Part shown: one piece after another, positions 1 through 8,593 of the stretch
Numbering within the stretch: the first letter of the stretch is position 1
Layout of the letters: each line of letters opens with the position of its first letter
The notes under the pieces: generated by a model
Told to the model about the DNA's origin: nothing
Database searches by the model: none
The model's input: the letters and a program-made list of their open reading frames with translations, nothing else
NCBI RefSeq assembly: GCF_004009905.1
Contig: NZ_ML136874.1
Span: 1 to 64,000, forward strand
DNA length: 64,000 nucleotides
Direction: 5' to 3'
Source: Lactobacillus xujianguonis
GTDB lineage: Bacteria; Bacillota; Bacilli; Lactobacillales; Lactobacillaceae
Made by a program: the position numbers and the translations under genes

Positions 1-60
1 ACATCAAGTGTCTAAAAGCGACAGGGCATATCGTTTTACTACTACTTTAATTCTACAAGA

Positions 61-110
61 GAACAAAAATAGTGAATCAATTATCCCGTCGGATAACTAA
101 TTCACTATTT
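61..110 (-). terminator. Hairpin terminator after the coiA-like remnant
   Basis: An 11-bp inverted repeat (AAATAGTGAAT at 67-77 with its complement at 100-110) has a further paired inner stem and, on the minus strand, is followed by a T-rich run. It lies 13 bases beyond the stop codon at 123, so it fits as the terminator of the minus-strand gene whose C-terminus is left here. The first 60 bases of the window show nothing I can assign. Confidence 0.7.
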
Positions 111-122
111 AGCTTAGAATGT

Positions 123-281
123 TTATTTTGCATAGGCTAAGACATTATTTTTCATTTGTTTTAATTGTTTTTTTGCGCCTTGCTTTAACTGCCAGTTATA
201 AAACCAGGTACCGATATTAGAATGTTTCTTTTCATCATAGCTAAGAACATCCTCTTTAAAAACAATCTGACAACCCTGCGG
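123..281 (-). pseudogene. C-terminal remnant of a gene cut off by the IS, possibly competence protein CoiA
   Basis: Read on the minus strand, an open frame of 52 codons emerges directly from the IS end and stops with TAA at 123-125. It contains an aromatic and lysine-rich stretch (IGTWFYNWQLKQGAKKQLKQ) and is followed by a hairpin terminator, so it looks like a true protein C-terminus. It has no start of its own. In lactobacilli the gene after mecA is commonly coiA (a competence nuclease-like protein), so CoiA is the best guess by synteny. I cannot confirm it from the residues. CoiA is usually over 300 residues, so most of the gene would be missing rather than merely split. Confidence 0.45.
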
Positions 282-362
282 TCAATGTCATTAAGTTAAG
301 ACATTGACAAATCCATTTGCTTTTATAGAGCTCAAATCAATAAAGATTTGAGCTCTTTTTTG
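282..362 (+). repeat. Left terminal inverted repeat with an inward-facing terminator
   Basis: This end matches the right end (1871-1953) in inverted orientation with only a handful of differences. Its inner part forms a perfect 11-bp hairpin (GAGCTCAAATC at 328-338 with 345-355) followed by TTTTTT on the plus strand. A terminator facing into the element would stop transcripts arriving from outside. Confidence 0.8.
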
Positions 363-408
363 CTTTCTTTGCACACAAAAAGAGCTATCCTAAGATAACT
401 AATCTTTT

Positions 409-1758
409 TTAAGCAACTCGATAAATAAAACAAACTGGCGGTTGGACTTTCATAGCTCTGGTGTACTTACGTCCCAGTCGAATTGGAATAACATAATGTC
501 TCATTCTACTCAATATCTTAAGGAAGATTTGATCAGATGAAGATTTAAGATAGTGTTTATGAATGATGGAACAAGCCATTTTGAAATTAACAATATACCT
601 ATACTTACAATGCTTTTGTGGCAAATAAACCTGTCAGCTTATCTGACTATTTACATTGAACATAATCATATGGGCTAAAATTTCCATTTCGATGAAGTCG
701 TCTTGCTTAGAGTGAAATTGAACACAGCCTAAATCATATTTTAATTTTCTAAATGAGCTTTCAATACCCCAGCGCAGATGATACAGGTCTCTCATACGTG
801 ATAATGGAAAATCTTTTCGGTCCAAATTAGTTAAAACAACTTCCCACTCCGCTTTACCAGAATCTGGATCATTGATTCTAAACTTACAAGCTCTAAATTT
901 AACTGTACAGAAATCTTCAAAGTCCCAACGAGCATCTTCGGTATTCTTGGAGCGAAATTTCTTATAATGTTTTTTCTTATGCTTTACCAAGTGAATGTTT
1001 TCATATTGATGATGAGTAACATAATATCGATGAGAAATGGTAATTCTACATCCAATATCGACATCATATTCCTGGTCTGGTAATGAGGCTATTTCTTTAA
1101 TTCCACCGCTACCCGTTTTAGTACGAATGACATAGTAACAGTTAGGCATGCGATTACAGTTTTCAATCATATTAAAACTAGTATAGCCACGATCCATCGT
1201 GACAATGTATGGACCACATTCTAATCTATTAAGCATGTCAATAGCTGCTGTACGTTCGTCCATTTTAGCTTTAGGTTGGAAAATACAGTCATGATAGGTA
1301 TTATTAAGCAAATCATAGAGAGCATTAACGTGCAGCTGACAAATTGGCTGAGGGAATTGGTTGGTTATTATAGTTTTAGAATTAGGATTAAAGAGCTGGT
1401 TAAAGTCAGATCCATCAATAGCGAAAAGACGATATTGATGATCAAGAAGCTGGAGATTAACCAATTCTTGATTAAACATCTTTAAAATATGTTCAAAGCA
1501 TTTAGATGTCAGCTTAGATTTTTGTTGAACATAAGCAGACGCCGTCATTAACTTATCTTCATCTTCAAAGGCATCATCCAGTTCTTTTTCCAAACTGTTT
1601 CCCTGCATGTTAAGGGTGGTTTTAATTAAAGTGAAGGCATCGAGCTTACGTTTTCTAGTAAAAGCTGATGGCGAATTGATAAAGTCATGAATATGCTCTG
1701 CTGTTTCATTGATAATTCGATCTAAGCGCTTTAAAATATTGATATGAAGGTTTTTCAT
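409..1758 (-). pseudogene. IS4-family DDE transposase with an in-frame TGA stop
   Basis: From ATG at 1758 the frame runs 374 codons to TGA at 634-636, then continues in the same frame without shift for 74 more codons to TAA at 409-411. The full product would be about 449 residues, a normal IS4-family length. Catalytic elements are visible: first Asp in AIDGSDF (about residue 116), second Asp in TMDRGYTSF, and the Y-x2-R-x3-E-x6-K signature in YHLRWGIESSFRKLK. The stop lies about 20-30 residues after the signature, so the truncated protein keeps all catalytic residues but loses a basic C-terminal tail. Whether it is active is unknown; a single nonsense change is the simplest reading. Confidence 0.85.
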
Positions 1759-1870
1759 AATAACACTTGACTTTCTATGTGATTATTTGAAAGACCCGAA
1801 TAATAATTTAAGTAGAGGGGAAGGGGGCCTATCCTTCCTCTTTTATTTTACGAAGAAAAAGGTCGAAATA

Positions 1871-1953
1871 ATAAAAAAAGAGCTCAAATCATTATTGATT
1901 TTAGCTCTATAAAAGCGAATGAATTTGTCAATGTCTTAACTTAATGACATTGA
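1871..1953 (-). repeat. Right terminal inverted repeat with an inward-facing terminator
   Basis: This is the inverted copy of the left end. On the minus strand it forms the same hairpin (with one mismatch) followed by TTTTTTT at 1872-1879, so it too points into the element. It would shield the transposase gene from read-through coming from mecA. Confidence 0.8.
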
Positions 1954-1994
1954 GTTTTTTGCTCGTCCTCTTTTTCTTTATTAATTCTTAACTT

Positions 1995-2690
1995 TTATAC
2001 TTGCTTGTTAATGAAGTAATGGCGAATATTTCCTAAAGCGTCTTGATGCATTAAGCATTTTCCTACACGCTTAATATTTTGCATTTCTTGTTTATTAATT
2101 TTGATACCATATTCGTTGGCAATTGCCCACGCATCTATCGGCTTTAACTCTTGATATTCATCGCTAACAAAAGCTAACTCAATAAAGTATTTTCCTTGAT
2201 CATAATATAAATTGGAAGCTAAATCTGAAGCATGTAAATTATCGGCTAATTCAATTACTGTGCTTAAATCATTAAACCGATATGCACGCTTAGTCGAACT
2301 TTTAGCTTGATCACCAGTCTCACGCGGCTTAAAGGCATGATTTACCCGCTCAACTTCCTGATGAGTAGGCGGCTCATCAAGATCATCAAAGCCATGCCCT
2401 TGCAAACTATCATCATCATTATTACCAAGCATCTTTGAAAAAGTATCGTCGTCTCTTACTTTGGTAATTAACAACTCAAGTCCACTGGTATTAGGCATTA
2501 CTTGAAAAGAAACTGGTGCTCCACTATCAAAACTATGGTCGGTATCAACTTCAGATAAAATTGAATAGAAGAAATTTTGAATCTTACTGCGATTATTAAG
2601 CATATCAAGCATTCGAATACCGCGTTCTGCCAATTCATCCTTGCTAATCTTTACCCGAATAGTATTTTCATCAATGTGATCTACCTGCAT
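1995..2690 (-). CDS. mecA: Adaptor protein MecA
   Basis: MecA is the adaptor that delivers substrates such as ComK or Spx to the ClpC-ClpP protease. The N-terminus MQVDHIDENTIRVKI is the typical MecA start, followed by an acidic linker around residues 90-125 and a C-terminal Clp-binding domain. I place the start at the ATG of 2690 because GGAGGTG sits seven bases upstream; the ATG 15 bases earlier lies inside that ribosome binding site. The product is 231 residues, usual for the family. It lies directly after spxA on the same strand but has its own likely promoter. Only 41 bases separate its stop from the IS, so whatever followed in the transcript has been replaced. Confidence 0.93.
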   Translation of the reverse strand: MQVDHIDENTIRVKISKDELAERGIRMLDMLNNRSKIQNFFYSILSEVDTDHSFDSGAPVSFQVMPNTSGLELLITKVRDDDTFSKMLGNNDDDSLQGHGFDDLDEPPTHQEVERVNHAFKPRETGDQAKSSTKRAYRFNDLSTVIELADNLHASDLASNLYYDQGKYFIELAFVSDEYQELKPIDAWAIANEYGIKINKQEMQNIKRVGKCLMHQDALGNIRHYFINKQV

Positions 2691-2749
2691 AGCTTTCACC
2701 TCCATACATGAATTCGCTGTTTATAGTATAACAAAATCTATTCACTTTT

Positions 2750-2786
2750 GCTTAAAACAAAAGCGTTAGTTAACCAACTAGCGCTT
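2750..2786 (-). terminator. Terminator after spxA
   Basis: The hairpin AAGCG-TAGTT / AACTA-CGCTT (2761-2786) is followed on the minus strand by TTGTTTT. It starts ten bases after the spxA stop and separates spxA from mecA. Confidence 0.7.
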
Positions 2787-2795
2787 AAATTATTT

Positions 2796-3194
2796 TTATA
2801 AATCTGCAATTTTTTGAGCTTCAGCTAATTCTAACCGACGTACCTTCCGAGGTAAAAATCTCCGAATCTCGTCTTCGTTATAACCAACTTGCAAGCGCCG
2901 ATCATCCATAATAATCGGTCTTCTTAATAAACTTGGATTCTTTTCTACGAGATCAAGTAACTGATCAATTGATAAATCGTCTAAATCGATTTTTAATTGT
3001 TGAAAAGCTCTTGAGCGAGTAGAAATAATCTCTTCAGTGCCGTTTTCAGTCATACGCAAGATTTGAAGTAATTCATCTTTGGTCAACGGTTCAGAAAAAA
3101 TATTTCTTTCTTTAAAAGGAATATCATGCTTTTTTAGCCAAGCCTTAGCCTTGCGACATGAAGTGCAGCTAGGAGAAACATATAAATCTACCAT
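2796..3194 (-). CDS. spxA: Regulatory protein Spx (ArsC/Spx family)
   Basis: Spx binds the alpha C-terminal domain of RNA polymerase and redirects transcription under thiol stress. The redox switch CTSC (Cys10 and Cys13) lies at the N-terminus after a beta strand, and the conserved [18 protein letters not shown] segment near residue 95 carries the RPI motif. At 132 residues the length is standard. AAGGAG lies ten bases before the ATG at 3194; a GTG three codons earlier is too close to that site. Its position next to mecA is meaningful, since Clp adaptors control Spx-type proteins in related bacteria. Neighbouring promoter and terminator suggest a single-gene transcript. Confidence 0.93.
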   Translation of the reverse strand: MVDLYVSPSCTSCRKAKAWLKKHDIPFKERNIFSEPLTKDELLQILRMTENGTEEIISTRSRAFQQLKIDLDDLSIDQLLDLVEKNPSLLRRPIIMDDRRLQVGYNEDEIRRFLPRKVRRLELAEAQKIADL

Positions 3195-3249
3195 ATAGTT
3201 CACGCTCCTTGAAACAAATAATTGTATACTTTTCTGTCCTTACACTAGT

Positions 3250-3278
3250 AGTATAACACATCTACTTCTTTTTTGTAA
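3250..3278 (-). promoter_or_regulatory. Likely spxA promoter
   Basis: On the minus strand TTACAA (3273-3278) and TATACT (3250-3255) are separated by 17 bases, about 55 bases upstream of the spxA start. The rest of the 3195-3373 gap holds AT-rich sequence and no gene. Confidence 0.6.
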
Positions 3279-3373
3279 GTAGCTTATTATAACTTTTGTT
3301 ATGTATTCTTTATATATCTAAGAATACAGTCCTTTCGTGAAGAAAGTGTGAATTTTTTGTTTTAAAAGTTTAA

Positions 3374-3411
3374 AACAAAAAAATACAATCCATATTTGGA
3401 TTGTATTTTTA
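3374..3411 (-). terminator. Terminator after ptsI
   Basis: AATACAATCC and GGATTGTATT flank a six-base loop and are followed by T-runs on both strands. It lies 20 bases beyond the ptsI stop. Confidence 0.8.
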
Positions 3412-3430
3412 CTTAACAGTATTGTTTAAC

Positions 3431-5164
3431 TTACTTAGTAAGCTTTGCCATTAAATCATTAACTAGTTTTTCGTTATCTTCAGCAGTTTCTGATACGTAG
3501 CAAGCTTGGTTAGCTAATTCCTTCAAATCAGCAGTACTTAACTTCTTCATTAAGCTTCTGATTCTCAAGATTGAAGTTGCACTCATTGAGTATTCATCAA
3601 GTCCCATTGAAAGCAAAATTGGGAACATGGTGTTATCACCAGCAGCTTCACCACACATACCACACCAAATACCATTTTCATGAGCACCATCAATTGTGTG
3701 CTTAATCAAACGTAAAACTGATGGGTTATATGGTTGGTACAAGTATGACACATTATCATTACCACGGTCAGCAGCCATAGTGTATTGAATAAGGTCATTA
3801 GTACCAATTGAGAAGAAGTCAACTTCCTTAGCAAATTGATCAGCTAAAACAGCAGCTGCAGGAACTTCGATCATCATTCCGACTTGTAAGTCATCACCGA
3901 TCTTAACTCCCTTAGCAACCAACTTTTCCTTTTCTTCATTTAAGATAGCCTTAGCTTGACGCAATTCTGCCAAAGTACCGATCATTGGGAACATAATTCC
4001 CAACTTACCATAAGCAGAAGCACGAAGCAAAGCTCTTAATTGAGTACGGAAAATTTCTTCGTTCTTAAGTGAAAGTCTAATAGCACGAACACCTAAGAAT
4101 GGGTTCATTTCTTGTGGCAAATCCCAGTAATCAAGGTGCTTATCACCACCGATGTCCATCGTTCTGATGATAACTTGCTTACCATTCATGCCTTCGATAA
4201 CTGATTTGTAAGCTTCAAATTGGTCATCTTCGGTTGGGAAGTCTGAGGAGTCCATGTACAAAAATTCAGTTCTGTACAAGCCAACAGCTTCGGCACCATT
4301 TTCATGAACACCTGGCATATCGTTAGGAGTACCAATGTTAGCCGCAATAGTGAATTTTTTGCCATCGGCAGTTACTGAAGGTTCGTTCTTCAACTTTTGC
4401 CATTCAGCTTTTTGTTCAAGGAATGCGTCACCCTTGTGTTTGTATTCAACTACTTGTTCCTTACTTGGTTCAATGATAGCAACACCATCTAAACCATCAA
4501 CGATCAAATCTTGACCGTCTTTAACATCTTTAGTAATTGAATCAGTACCAACAACAGCAGGCAATTCCAATGAACGAGCCATAATTGCTGAGTGAGCAGT
4601 ACGTCCACCAATATCAGTTACAAACCCCTTAACATATTTCTTGTTAAGTTGAGCAGTATCACTTGGTGTTAAGTCATGTGCAACCACAATAACTTCATGA
4701 TCAATTGATGCTGGGTTTGGCAACTTCTTTCCAAGAAGGTGAGCCATAATACGCTTAGAAACATCGCGTACATCAGCTGCACGTTCTTGCATGTATGGAT
4801 TATCAGTCATTGCTTCAAAGATGCCGATGAACTTTTGAGCAGTTTCATCAAGAGCAGCTTCAGCATTAACCTTTGAGTTCTTAATTTCAGTTTCAATGGC
4901 ACCAGTAAATTCTGGGTCATTCAAAATCATTAAGTGAGCTTCAAAAACTTGAGCTTCTTCCTCACCCAAACTCTTTTTGGCAACATCACGAATCTTTTCA
5001 ACTTCAGCAGTTGAATCAGTTACAGCTTGCTTGTAGCGAGCAACTTCTGAATCAACATCGCTAATTGATGACTTAGTGAATGAAAGATCAGGCTCAACAA
5101 GAAGATATGCTGGAGCAACAGCAATACCGTCACTGGCAGCGATTCCGTTTAAAGTCTTGGTCAT
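3431..5164 (-). CDS. ptsI: PTS enzyme I (phosphoenolpyruvate-protein phosphotransferase)
   Basis: Enzyme I takes the phosphoryl group from PEP and passes it to HPr, the first step of all PTS sugar uptake; it is cytosolic. The HPr-binding N-terminal domain is followed by the phosphohistidine motif [12 protein letters not shown] with His191. The C-terminal PEP-binding barrel has the [14 protein letters not shown] signature and an active-site Cys in GMCGE. The 577-residue length is normal. The start ATG overlaps the ptsH stop by one base (TAATG), so translation is probably coupled. It forms the ptsHI operon ending at a hairpin. Confidence 0.97.
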   Translation of the reverse strand: MTKTLNGIAASDGIAVAPAYLLVEPDLSFTKSSISDVDSEVARYKQAVTDSTAEVEKIRDVAKKSLGEEEAQVFEAHLMILNDPEFTGAIETEIKNSKVNAEAALDETAQKFIGIFEAMTDNPYMQERAADVRDVSKRIMAHLLGKKLPNPASIDHEVIVVAHDLTPSDTAQLNKKYVKGFVTDIGGRTAHSAIMARSLELPAVVGTDSITKDVKDGQDLIVDGLDGVAIIEPSKEQVVEYKHKGDAFLEQKAEWQKLKNEPSVTADGKKFTIAANIGTPNDMPGVHENGAEAVGLYRTEFLYMDSSDFPTEDDQFEAYKSVIEGMNGKQVIIRTMDIGGDKHLDYWDLPQEMNPFLGVRAIRLSLKNEEIFRTQLRALLRASAYGKLGIMFPMIGTLAELRQAKAILNEEKEKLVAKGVKIGDDLQVGMMIEVPAAAVLADQFAKEVDFFSIGTNDLIQYTMAADRGNDNVSYLYQPYNPSVLRLIKHTIDGAHENGIWCGMCGEAAGDNTMFPILLSMGLDEYSMSATSILRIRSLMKKLSTADLKELANQACYVSETAEDNEKLVNDLMAKLTK

Positions 5165-5430
5165 TATTCAGCTAAACCTTCTTTTTTCATAGTATCAGCA
5201 ATTGCGTCCAAAGCGTCCTTTTCGTCATCACCTTCAGCAGTGATAGTAACGTCAGCGTTTTGACCAACACCAAGTGACATGACACCCATGATTGACTTCA
5301 AGTTTACTGACTTACCGTTGTATTCCAAGTTAACGTCTGAACCAAACTTTGAAGCAGCTTGTACCAACAAAGTAGCTGGACGTGCGTGAATACCTGTTTC
5401 TGCAATAATGTGAAAATCGCGTTTTTCCAT
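5164..5430 (-). CDS. ptsH: PTS phosphocarrier protein HPr
   Basis: HPr relays phosphate from enzyme I to the sugar-specific EIIA proteins. With the start at ATG 5430 (AAAGGAG nine bases upstream) the protein is 88 residues, with the catalytic His15 in GIHARPAT and the regulatory Ser46 in LKSIMG at exactly the expected numbers. A longer in-frame reading upstream to 5523 is only promoter sequence. Ser46 is the site of HPr kinase; HPr-Ser-P is the CcpA co-repressor in Firmicutes, so this protein ties sugar uptake to cre sites such as the one proposed at 14790. Confidence 0.97.
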   Translation of the reverse strand: MEKRDFHIIAETGIHARPATLLVQAASKFGSDVNLEYNGKSVNLKSIMGVMSLGVGQNADVTITAEGDDEKDALDAIADTMKKEGLAE

Positions 5431-5491
5431 TTTGAATATCTCCTTTAAATCGAAAAAATTAAACTGGTAATAAAATACCCATTCGGATATT

Positions 5492-5520
5492 AGATTATCA
5501 TTTTTTTCCGTTTTGTACAA
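5492..5520 (-). promoter_or_regulatory. Likely ptsHI promoter
   Basis: On the minus strand TTGTAC (5515-5520) and TAATCT (5492-5497) are spaced by 17 bases, about 60 bases upstream of the ptsH start. This fits a housekeeping sigma promoter. Confidence 0.6.
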
Positions 5521-5544
5521 CAATATTGTAACAGTTTACATCAT

Positions 5545-5727
5545 TTAGTCATCGCTATTCGCACCTGTATAGACAATATTGCCGCCTCTTTCGGCCTTTC
5601 CATTGATGTTTTGCCGTTTCCCAAAATTACGCAAAGCCTTTTGAAATTCAAAAGCATTCTTTGGTTCAACCGTATATTCCTTAAGTTCTCCACTAATTAG
5701 TTGCTCAAGAATTTTTTGATAATCCAA
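5545..5727 (-). CDS. Small conserved-looking protein of unknown function (60 aa)
   Basis: I do not recognise this protein. It starts at TTG 5727 with GAAAGGAAG seven bases upstream and has no ATG alternative. The product is 60 residues, soluble, with an amphipathic N-terminal half (DYQKILEQLISGELKEY) and a glycine and charge-rich C-terminus ending GGNIVYTGANSDD. No membrane segment or known motif is seen. It lies between the clpE promoter (divergent) and ptsH, and ends just before the ptsHI promoter, so it may be co-transcribed. The good ribosome binding site and protein-like composition support a real gene. Confidence 0.6.
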   Translation of the reverse strand: MDYQKILEQLISGELKEYTVEPKNAFEFQKALRNFGKRQNINGKAERGGNIVYTGANSDD

Positions 5728-5835
5728 GATATTCTTCCTTTCTTTTATTTCCTTATTTATATTTTACAGAAAAAATTTTTTAGTGAACAAATTTAAATAG
5801 AAAATAAAGCTTACAAATAATAAGTTTTTCAAGTC

Positions 5836-5871
5836 TTAGCACTTGACTTTGTAGAGTGCTAATCATACAAT
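5836..5871 (+). promoter_or_regulatory. CIRCE operator overlapping the clpE promoter
   Basis: TTAGCACTT (5836-5844), nine bases, GAGTGCTAA (5854-5862) matches the CIRCE consensus TTAGCACTC-N9-GAGTGCTAA with one mismatch. It covers the -35 box TTGACT (5843-5848) and most of the 17-base spacer before the -10 box TACAAT (5866-5871). CIRCE is the operator of the heat-shock repressor HrcA, so bound HrcA should block this promoter directly. Confidence 0.88.
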
Positions 5872-5904
5872 TTGTATAAGCTCAAAGCGAAAGGCGGTAA
5901 ATAA

Positions 5905-8136
5905 ATGCTTTGTCAAAACTGTCATCAGCGGCCTGCTTCCCTTCATCTTTATACCAAGGTGAATGGCGCCAGCCGTGAGATTGATCTATGTCAACAATGT
6001 TATCAAGAATTAAGAAATCAACAAGGAAATTTAGGTAATATTAACATGAATAATGATAATAATGAATTTTTTGGCGACTTTGATGACTTATTTAATGCAT
6101 TAAACGGAAATGGTCGCAATGCCGCTAATAACAATAATGAAAATCAAGGCCCAGCAATGCAAATGGGCGGTGGCAACAATGGTGGCGGTCAAAATAATAA
6201 CCGTTCTCTGCTTGATCAATATGGAACAGACTTAACTGCTCTAGCTAAAAAAGGTAAGATTGATCCAGTTATTGGTCGTGATCAAGAAATTGCCCGCGTA
6301 ATTGAAATTTTAAACCGGAGAACTAAGAACAACCCTGTTTTAATCGGTGAAGCTGGAGTTGGTAAGACTGCTGTAGTTGAAGGTTTAGCTCAACAAATTG
6401 TTGATGGTTCTGTGCCTGCTAAATTGCAAGATAAACGAATTATCTCATTAAATGTGGTTTCTTTGGTTCAGGGGACTGGTATTCGTGGTCAATTTGAACA
6501 AAGAATGGAACAGTTAATTAAAGAATTACAGAGTCACGACGACATTATCTTGTTCATCGATGAAATTCATGAAATCGTTGGTGCTGGTAACGCCGAAGGT
6601 GGTATGGATGCTGGTAATATTATTAAACCAGCCTTAGCTCGTGGCGAATTACAACTAGTTGGTGCAACCACGATCAAAGAATATCGTGAAATCGAAAAAG
6701 ATTCTGCTTTAGCAAGACGTTTCCAACCGGTTGAAGTTAAAGAACCTTCAATTGATGAAACTATCAGAATTCTGAAAGGTATCCAAAAGCGTTACGAAGA
6801 CTACCACCATGTTAAATATACTGATGCTGCAATTGAGTCTGCAGCCAAATTATCAGCTCGTTACATTCAAGACCGCTTCTTACCCGACAAAGCAATTGAC
6901 TTGTTAGATGAAGCTGGTTCAAGAATGAACTTAACTATTCCTTACATCGATAAGGATAAGATGATCGAACGCATCAATGCTGCTCAACAATTGAAACAAG
7001 ATGCCTTGAAGAATGAAGATTATGAAAAGGCAGCTTACTACCGTGATCAAATTGAAAAGTATGACAAGATGAAGGGCCAAAAAGTTGATCCTGATAAAGC
7101 TCCAATCATCACTGATAAGATCATGGATAAAATTGTTGAGGAAAAGACCAACATCCCTGTTGGTGATATTCAAAAACAAGAAGAAAATCAATTGCAAAAC
7201 TTAGCCAGTGACTTGAAAGCTCATGTTATTGGGCAAGATCAAGCCGTTGAAAAAGTAGCTCGTGCTATTCGGCGTAACCGAATTGGCTTTAATAAATCTG
7301 GTCGTCCAATTGGCTCCTTCCTCTTTGTTGGACCAACAGGTGTTGGTAAGACTGAACTTGCTAAACAATTAGCTAAGCAAATGTTTGGTTCAGAAGATGC
7401 CATGATTAGATTTGATATGTCAGAATATATGGAACAATATTCTGTTTCTAAGTTAATCGGTTCTGCTCCTGGTTATGTTGGCTACGAAGAAGCTGGTCAA
7501 TTAACTGAACAAGTTCGCCACAATCCTTATAGTCTAATTTTATTAGATGAAATTGAAAAGGCTCACCCTGATGTCATGAACCTCTTCTTACAAATTTTGG
7601 ATGATGGCCGTTTAACTGATTCACAAGGACGAACAGTTTCCTTCAAAGACACTATCATCATCATGACTTCTAATGCAGGTCAAGGTATTAAAAATGCCAG
7701 TGTTGGTTTTGCTGCAGAAAATAGCGATGAAGAAAAAGATTCTGCTAGAAGCTCAATGACCCAATTCTTCAAGCCGGAATTTTTGAACCGACTTGATGAT
7801 GTCATTGAATTTAACGAATTAATTAAGGATGATTTGATTAAGATCGTCAACTTGATGCTTAACAATACTAACAACATGGTTAAGGACCAAGGTTTGCATA
7901 TTGATGTTACTGACGCTGCTAAGGAGAAATTAGTTGACGACGGCTTTAACCCTGCAATGGGCGCTCGTCCACTTCGTCGGACAATTCAAGAAGAAATTGA
8001 AGATAATGTAGCTGATTTCAAGCTTGATCATCCAGAAAGCAAGAACCTATTAGCTGATGTCGTTGATGGTAAAATTACTATTTCAGATCAGGATCAAGCA
8101 GTAACTGCAACAAATTCAGCCTCAGACAATAACTAA
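5905..8136 (+). CDS. clpE: ATP-dependent Clp protease ATP-binding subunit ClpE
   Basis: ClpE is a Hsp100/Clp unfoldase that feeds heat-damaged proteins to ClpP. The N-terminal zinc finger that sets ClpE apart from ClpC is present: Cys3, Cys6, Cys29 and Cys32. An Asn/Gly-rich linker (about 45-100) follows, then AAA+ domain 1 with GEAGVGKT, a UVR-like coiled region (about 360-385), and AAA+ domain 2 with GPTGVGKTE and the small C-terminal lid. The 743 residues are typical. AAAGGCGG lies eight bases before the ATG. The CIRCE-covered promoter implies control by HrcA. The DUF1827 gene downstream has its own promoter region after a terminator. Confidence 0.96.
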   Translation: MLCQNCHQRPASLHLYTKVNGASREIDLCQQCYQELRNQQGNLGNINMNNDNNEFFGDFDDLFNALNGNGRNAANNNNENQGPAMQMGGGNNGGGQNNNRSLLDQYGTDLTALAKKGKIDPVIGRDQEIARVIEILNRRTKNNPVLIGEAGVGKTAVVEGLAQQIVDGSVPAKLQDKRIISLNVVSLVQGTGIRGQFEQRMEQLIKELQSHDDIILFIDEIHEIVGAGNAEGGMDAGNIIKPALARGELQLVGATTIKEYREIEKDSALARRFQPVEVKEPSIDETIRILKGIQKRYEDYHHVKYTDAAIESAAKLSARYIQDRFLPDKAIDLLDEAGSRMNLTIPYIDKDKMIERINAAQQLKQDALKNEDYEKAAYYRDQIEKYDKMKGQKVDPDKAPIITDKIMDKIVEEKTNIPVGDIQKQEENQLQNLASDLKAHVIGQDQAVEKVARAIRRNRIGFNKSGRPIGSFLFVGPTGVGKTELAKQLAKQMFGSEDAMIRFDMSEYMEQYSVSKLIGSAPGYVGYEEAGQLTEQVRHNPYSLILLDEIEKAHPDVMNLFLQILDDGRLTDSQGRTVSFKDTIIIMTSNAGQGIKNASVGFAAENSDEEKDSARSSMTQFFKPEFLNRLDDVIEFNELIKDDLIKIVNLMLNNTNNMVKDQGLHIDVTDAAKEKLVDDGFNPAMGARPLRRTIQEEIEDNVADFKLDHPESKNLLADVVDGKITISDQDQAVTATNSASDNN

Positions 8137-8158
8137 GACTGCTATCAATAATAGTTTT

Positions 8159-8196
8159 AAAAATGATGAGGAAAATGTTTCCCCATCATTTTTTTC
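8159..8196 (+). terminator. Terminator after clpE
   Basis: ATGATG-GGAAA and TTTCC-CATCAT form a hairpin with a three-base loop, followed by TTTTTTT. Confidence 0.8.
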
Positions 8197-8274
8197 TGGA
8201 TTTACTCTAAAACTTTTGTGAATTTAGAGTATACTAAAGTTAGGATTTATATAGAACAGAAATGGGTGAATTAC

Positions 8275-8556
8275 ATGCACTTAATAGATGTAACCAATAG
8301 CTACGCTGAGTTGGTTCACAGTCAGTTAAACACAACTGACGCAATTTATGTTAAGGTTTATTCTTTAGGTAATACTTCCGTTATATACACTGAAAGTAAA
8401 ACTGCTATTGGAATTGCTTTAGAAAATCACGATCGCCGAATTCGTGAAAATGAAGTTGAATTTGTGATTAAGCGATTAGTTAAAAATACCGATACTACTT
8501 ATAATTTAACAGTTGATAAAAGTCGGCATATTGTTGAAATCCATATTGATAAATAA
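8275..8556 (+). CDS. DUF1827 family protein
   Basis: The sequence MHLIDVTNSYAELVHSQL and the later SLGNTSVIYTESKT resemble the small DUF1827 family of lactobacilli and streptococci, whose function is not known. The product is 93 residues, soluble, with no membrane segment. I place the start at ATG 8275; an in-frame GTG at 8218 would run through a TATACT box that looks like the gene's own -10 element. The ribosome binding site before 8275 is weak (GGGTG). In streptococci a DUF1827 gene also follows clpE, so the arrangement may be conserved, but that is memory of the families rather than a search. Confidence 0.75.
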   Translation: MHLIDVTNSYAELVHSQLNTTDAIYVKVYSLGNTSVIYTESKTAIGIALENHDRRIRENEVEFVIKRLVKNTDTTYNLTVDKSRHIVEIHIDK

Positions 8557-8592
8557 AAAAATTCCTAGGATTAAAATCCTAGGAGTTTTTTT
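8555..8592. terminator. Bidirectional terminator between DUF1827 gene and prfC
   Basis: ATTCCTAGGATT and its near-complement (8561-8584) have A/T runs on both sides, so the convergent transcripts of the DUF1827 gene and prfC can both end here. Confidence 0.85.
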
Positions 8593-8593
8593 A

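Larger units (their letters stand above)
282..1953. mobile_element. IS4-family insertion sequence (about 1.67 kb)
   Basis: The element is bounded by long terminal inverted repeats that both begin TCAATGTCATTAAG and stay similar for about 80 bases. It carries one transposase gene on the minus strand. The outermost 26 bases of each end are themselves palindromic (TCAATGTC ... GACATTGA). The flanking bases CCTGCGG (left) and GTTTTTT (right) do not match, so no target-site duplication is visible. This suggests a deletion next to the element after insertion, or recombination between copies. The IS4 family call rests on the DDE residues and the Y-R-E-K signature of the transposase; I did not assign a named IS. 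Confidence 0.85.

Noticed and set aside
1276-1485. Plus-strand open frame of 69 codons inside the IS4 transposase
   Set aside because: It is antisense to the transposase, lacks a ribosome binding site and has no protein-like features.
5431-5523. Longer 119-residue reading of HPr
   Set aside because: The extra 31 residues cover the promoter and ribosome binding site, and only the shorter start places His15 and Ser46 correctly.
6931-7197. Minus-strand open frame within clpE
   Set aside because: It mirrors the well-supported clpE frame and has no start signals; hydrophobic composition comes from the complementary codons.
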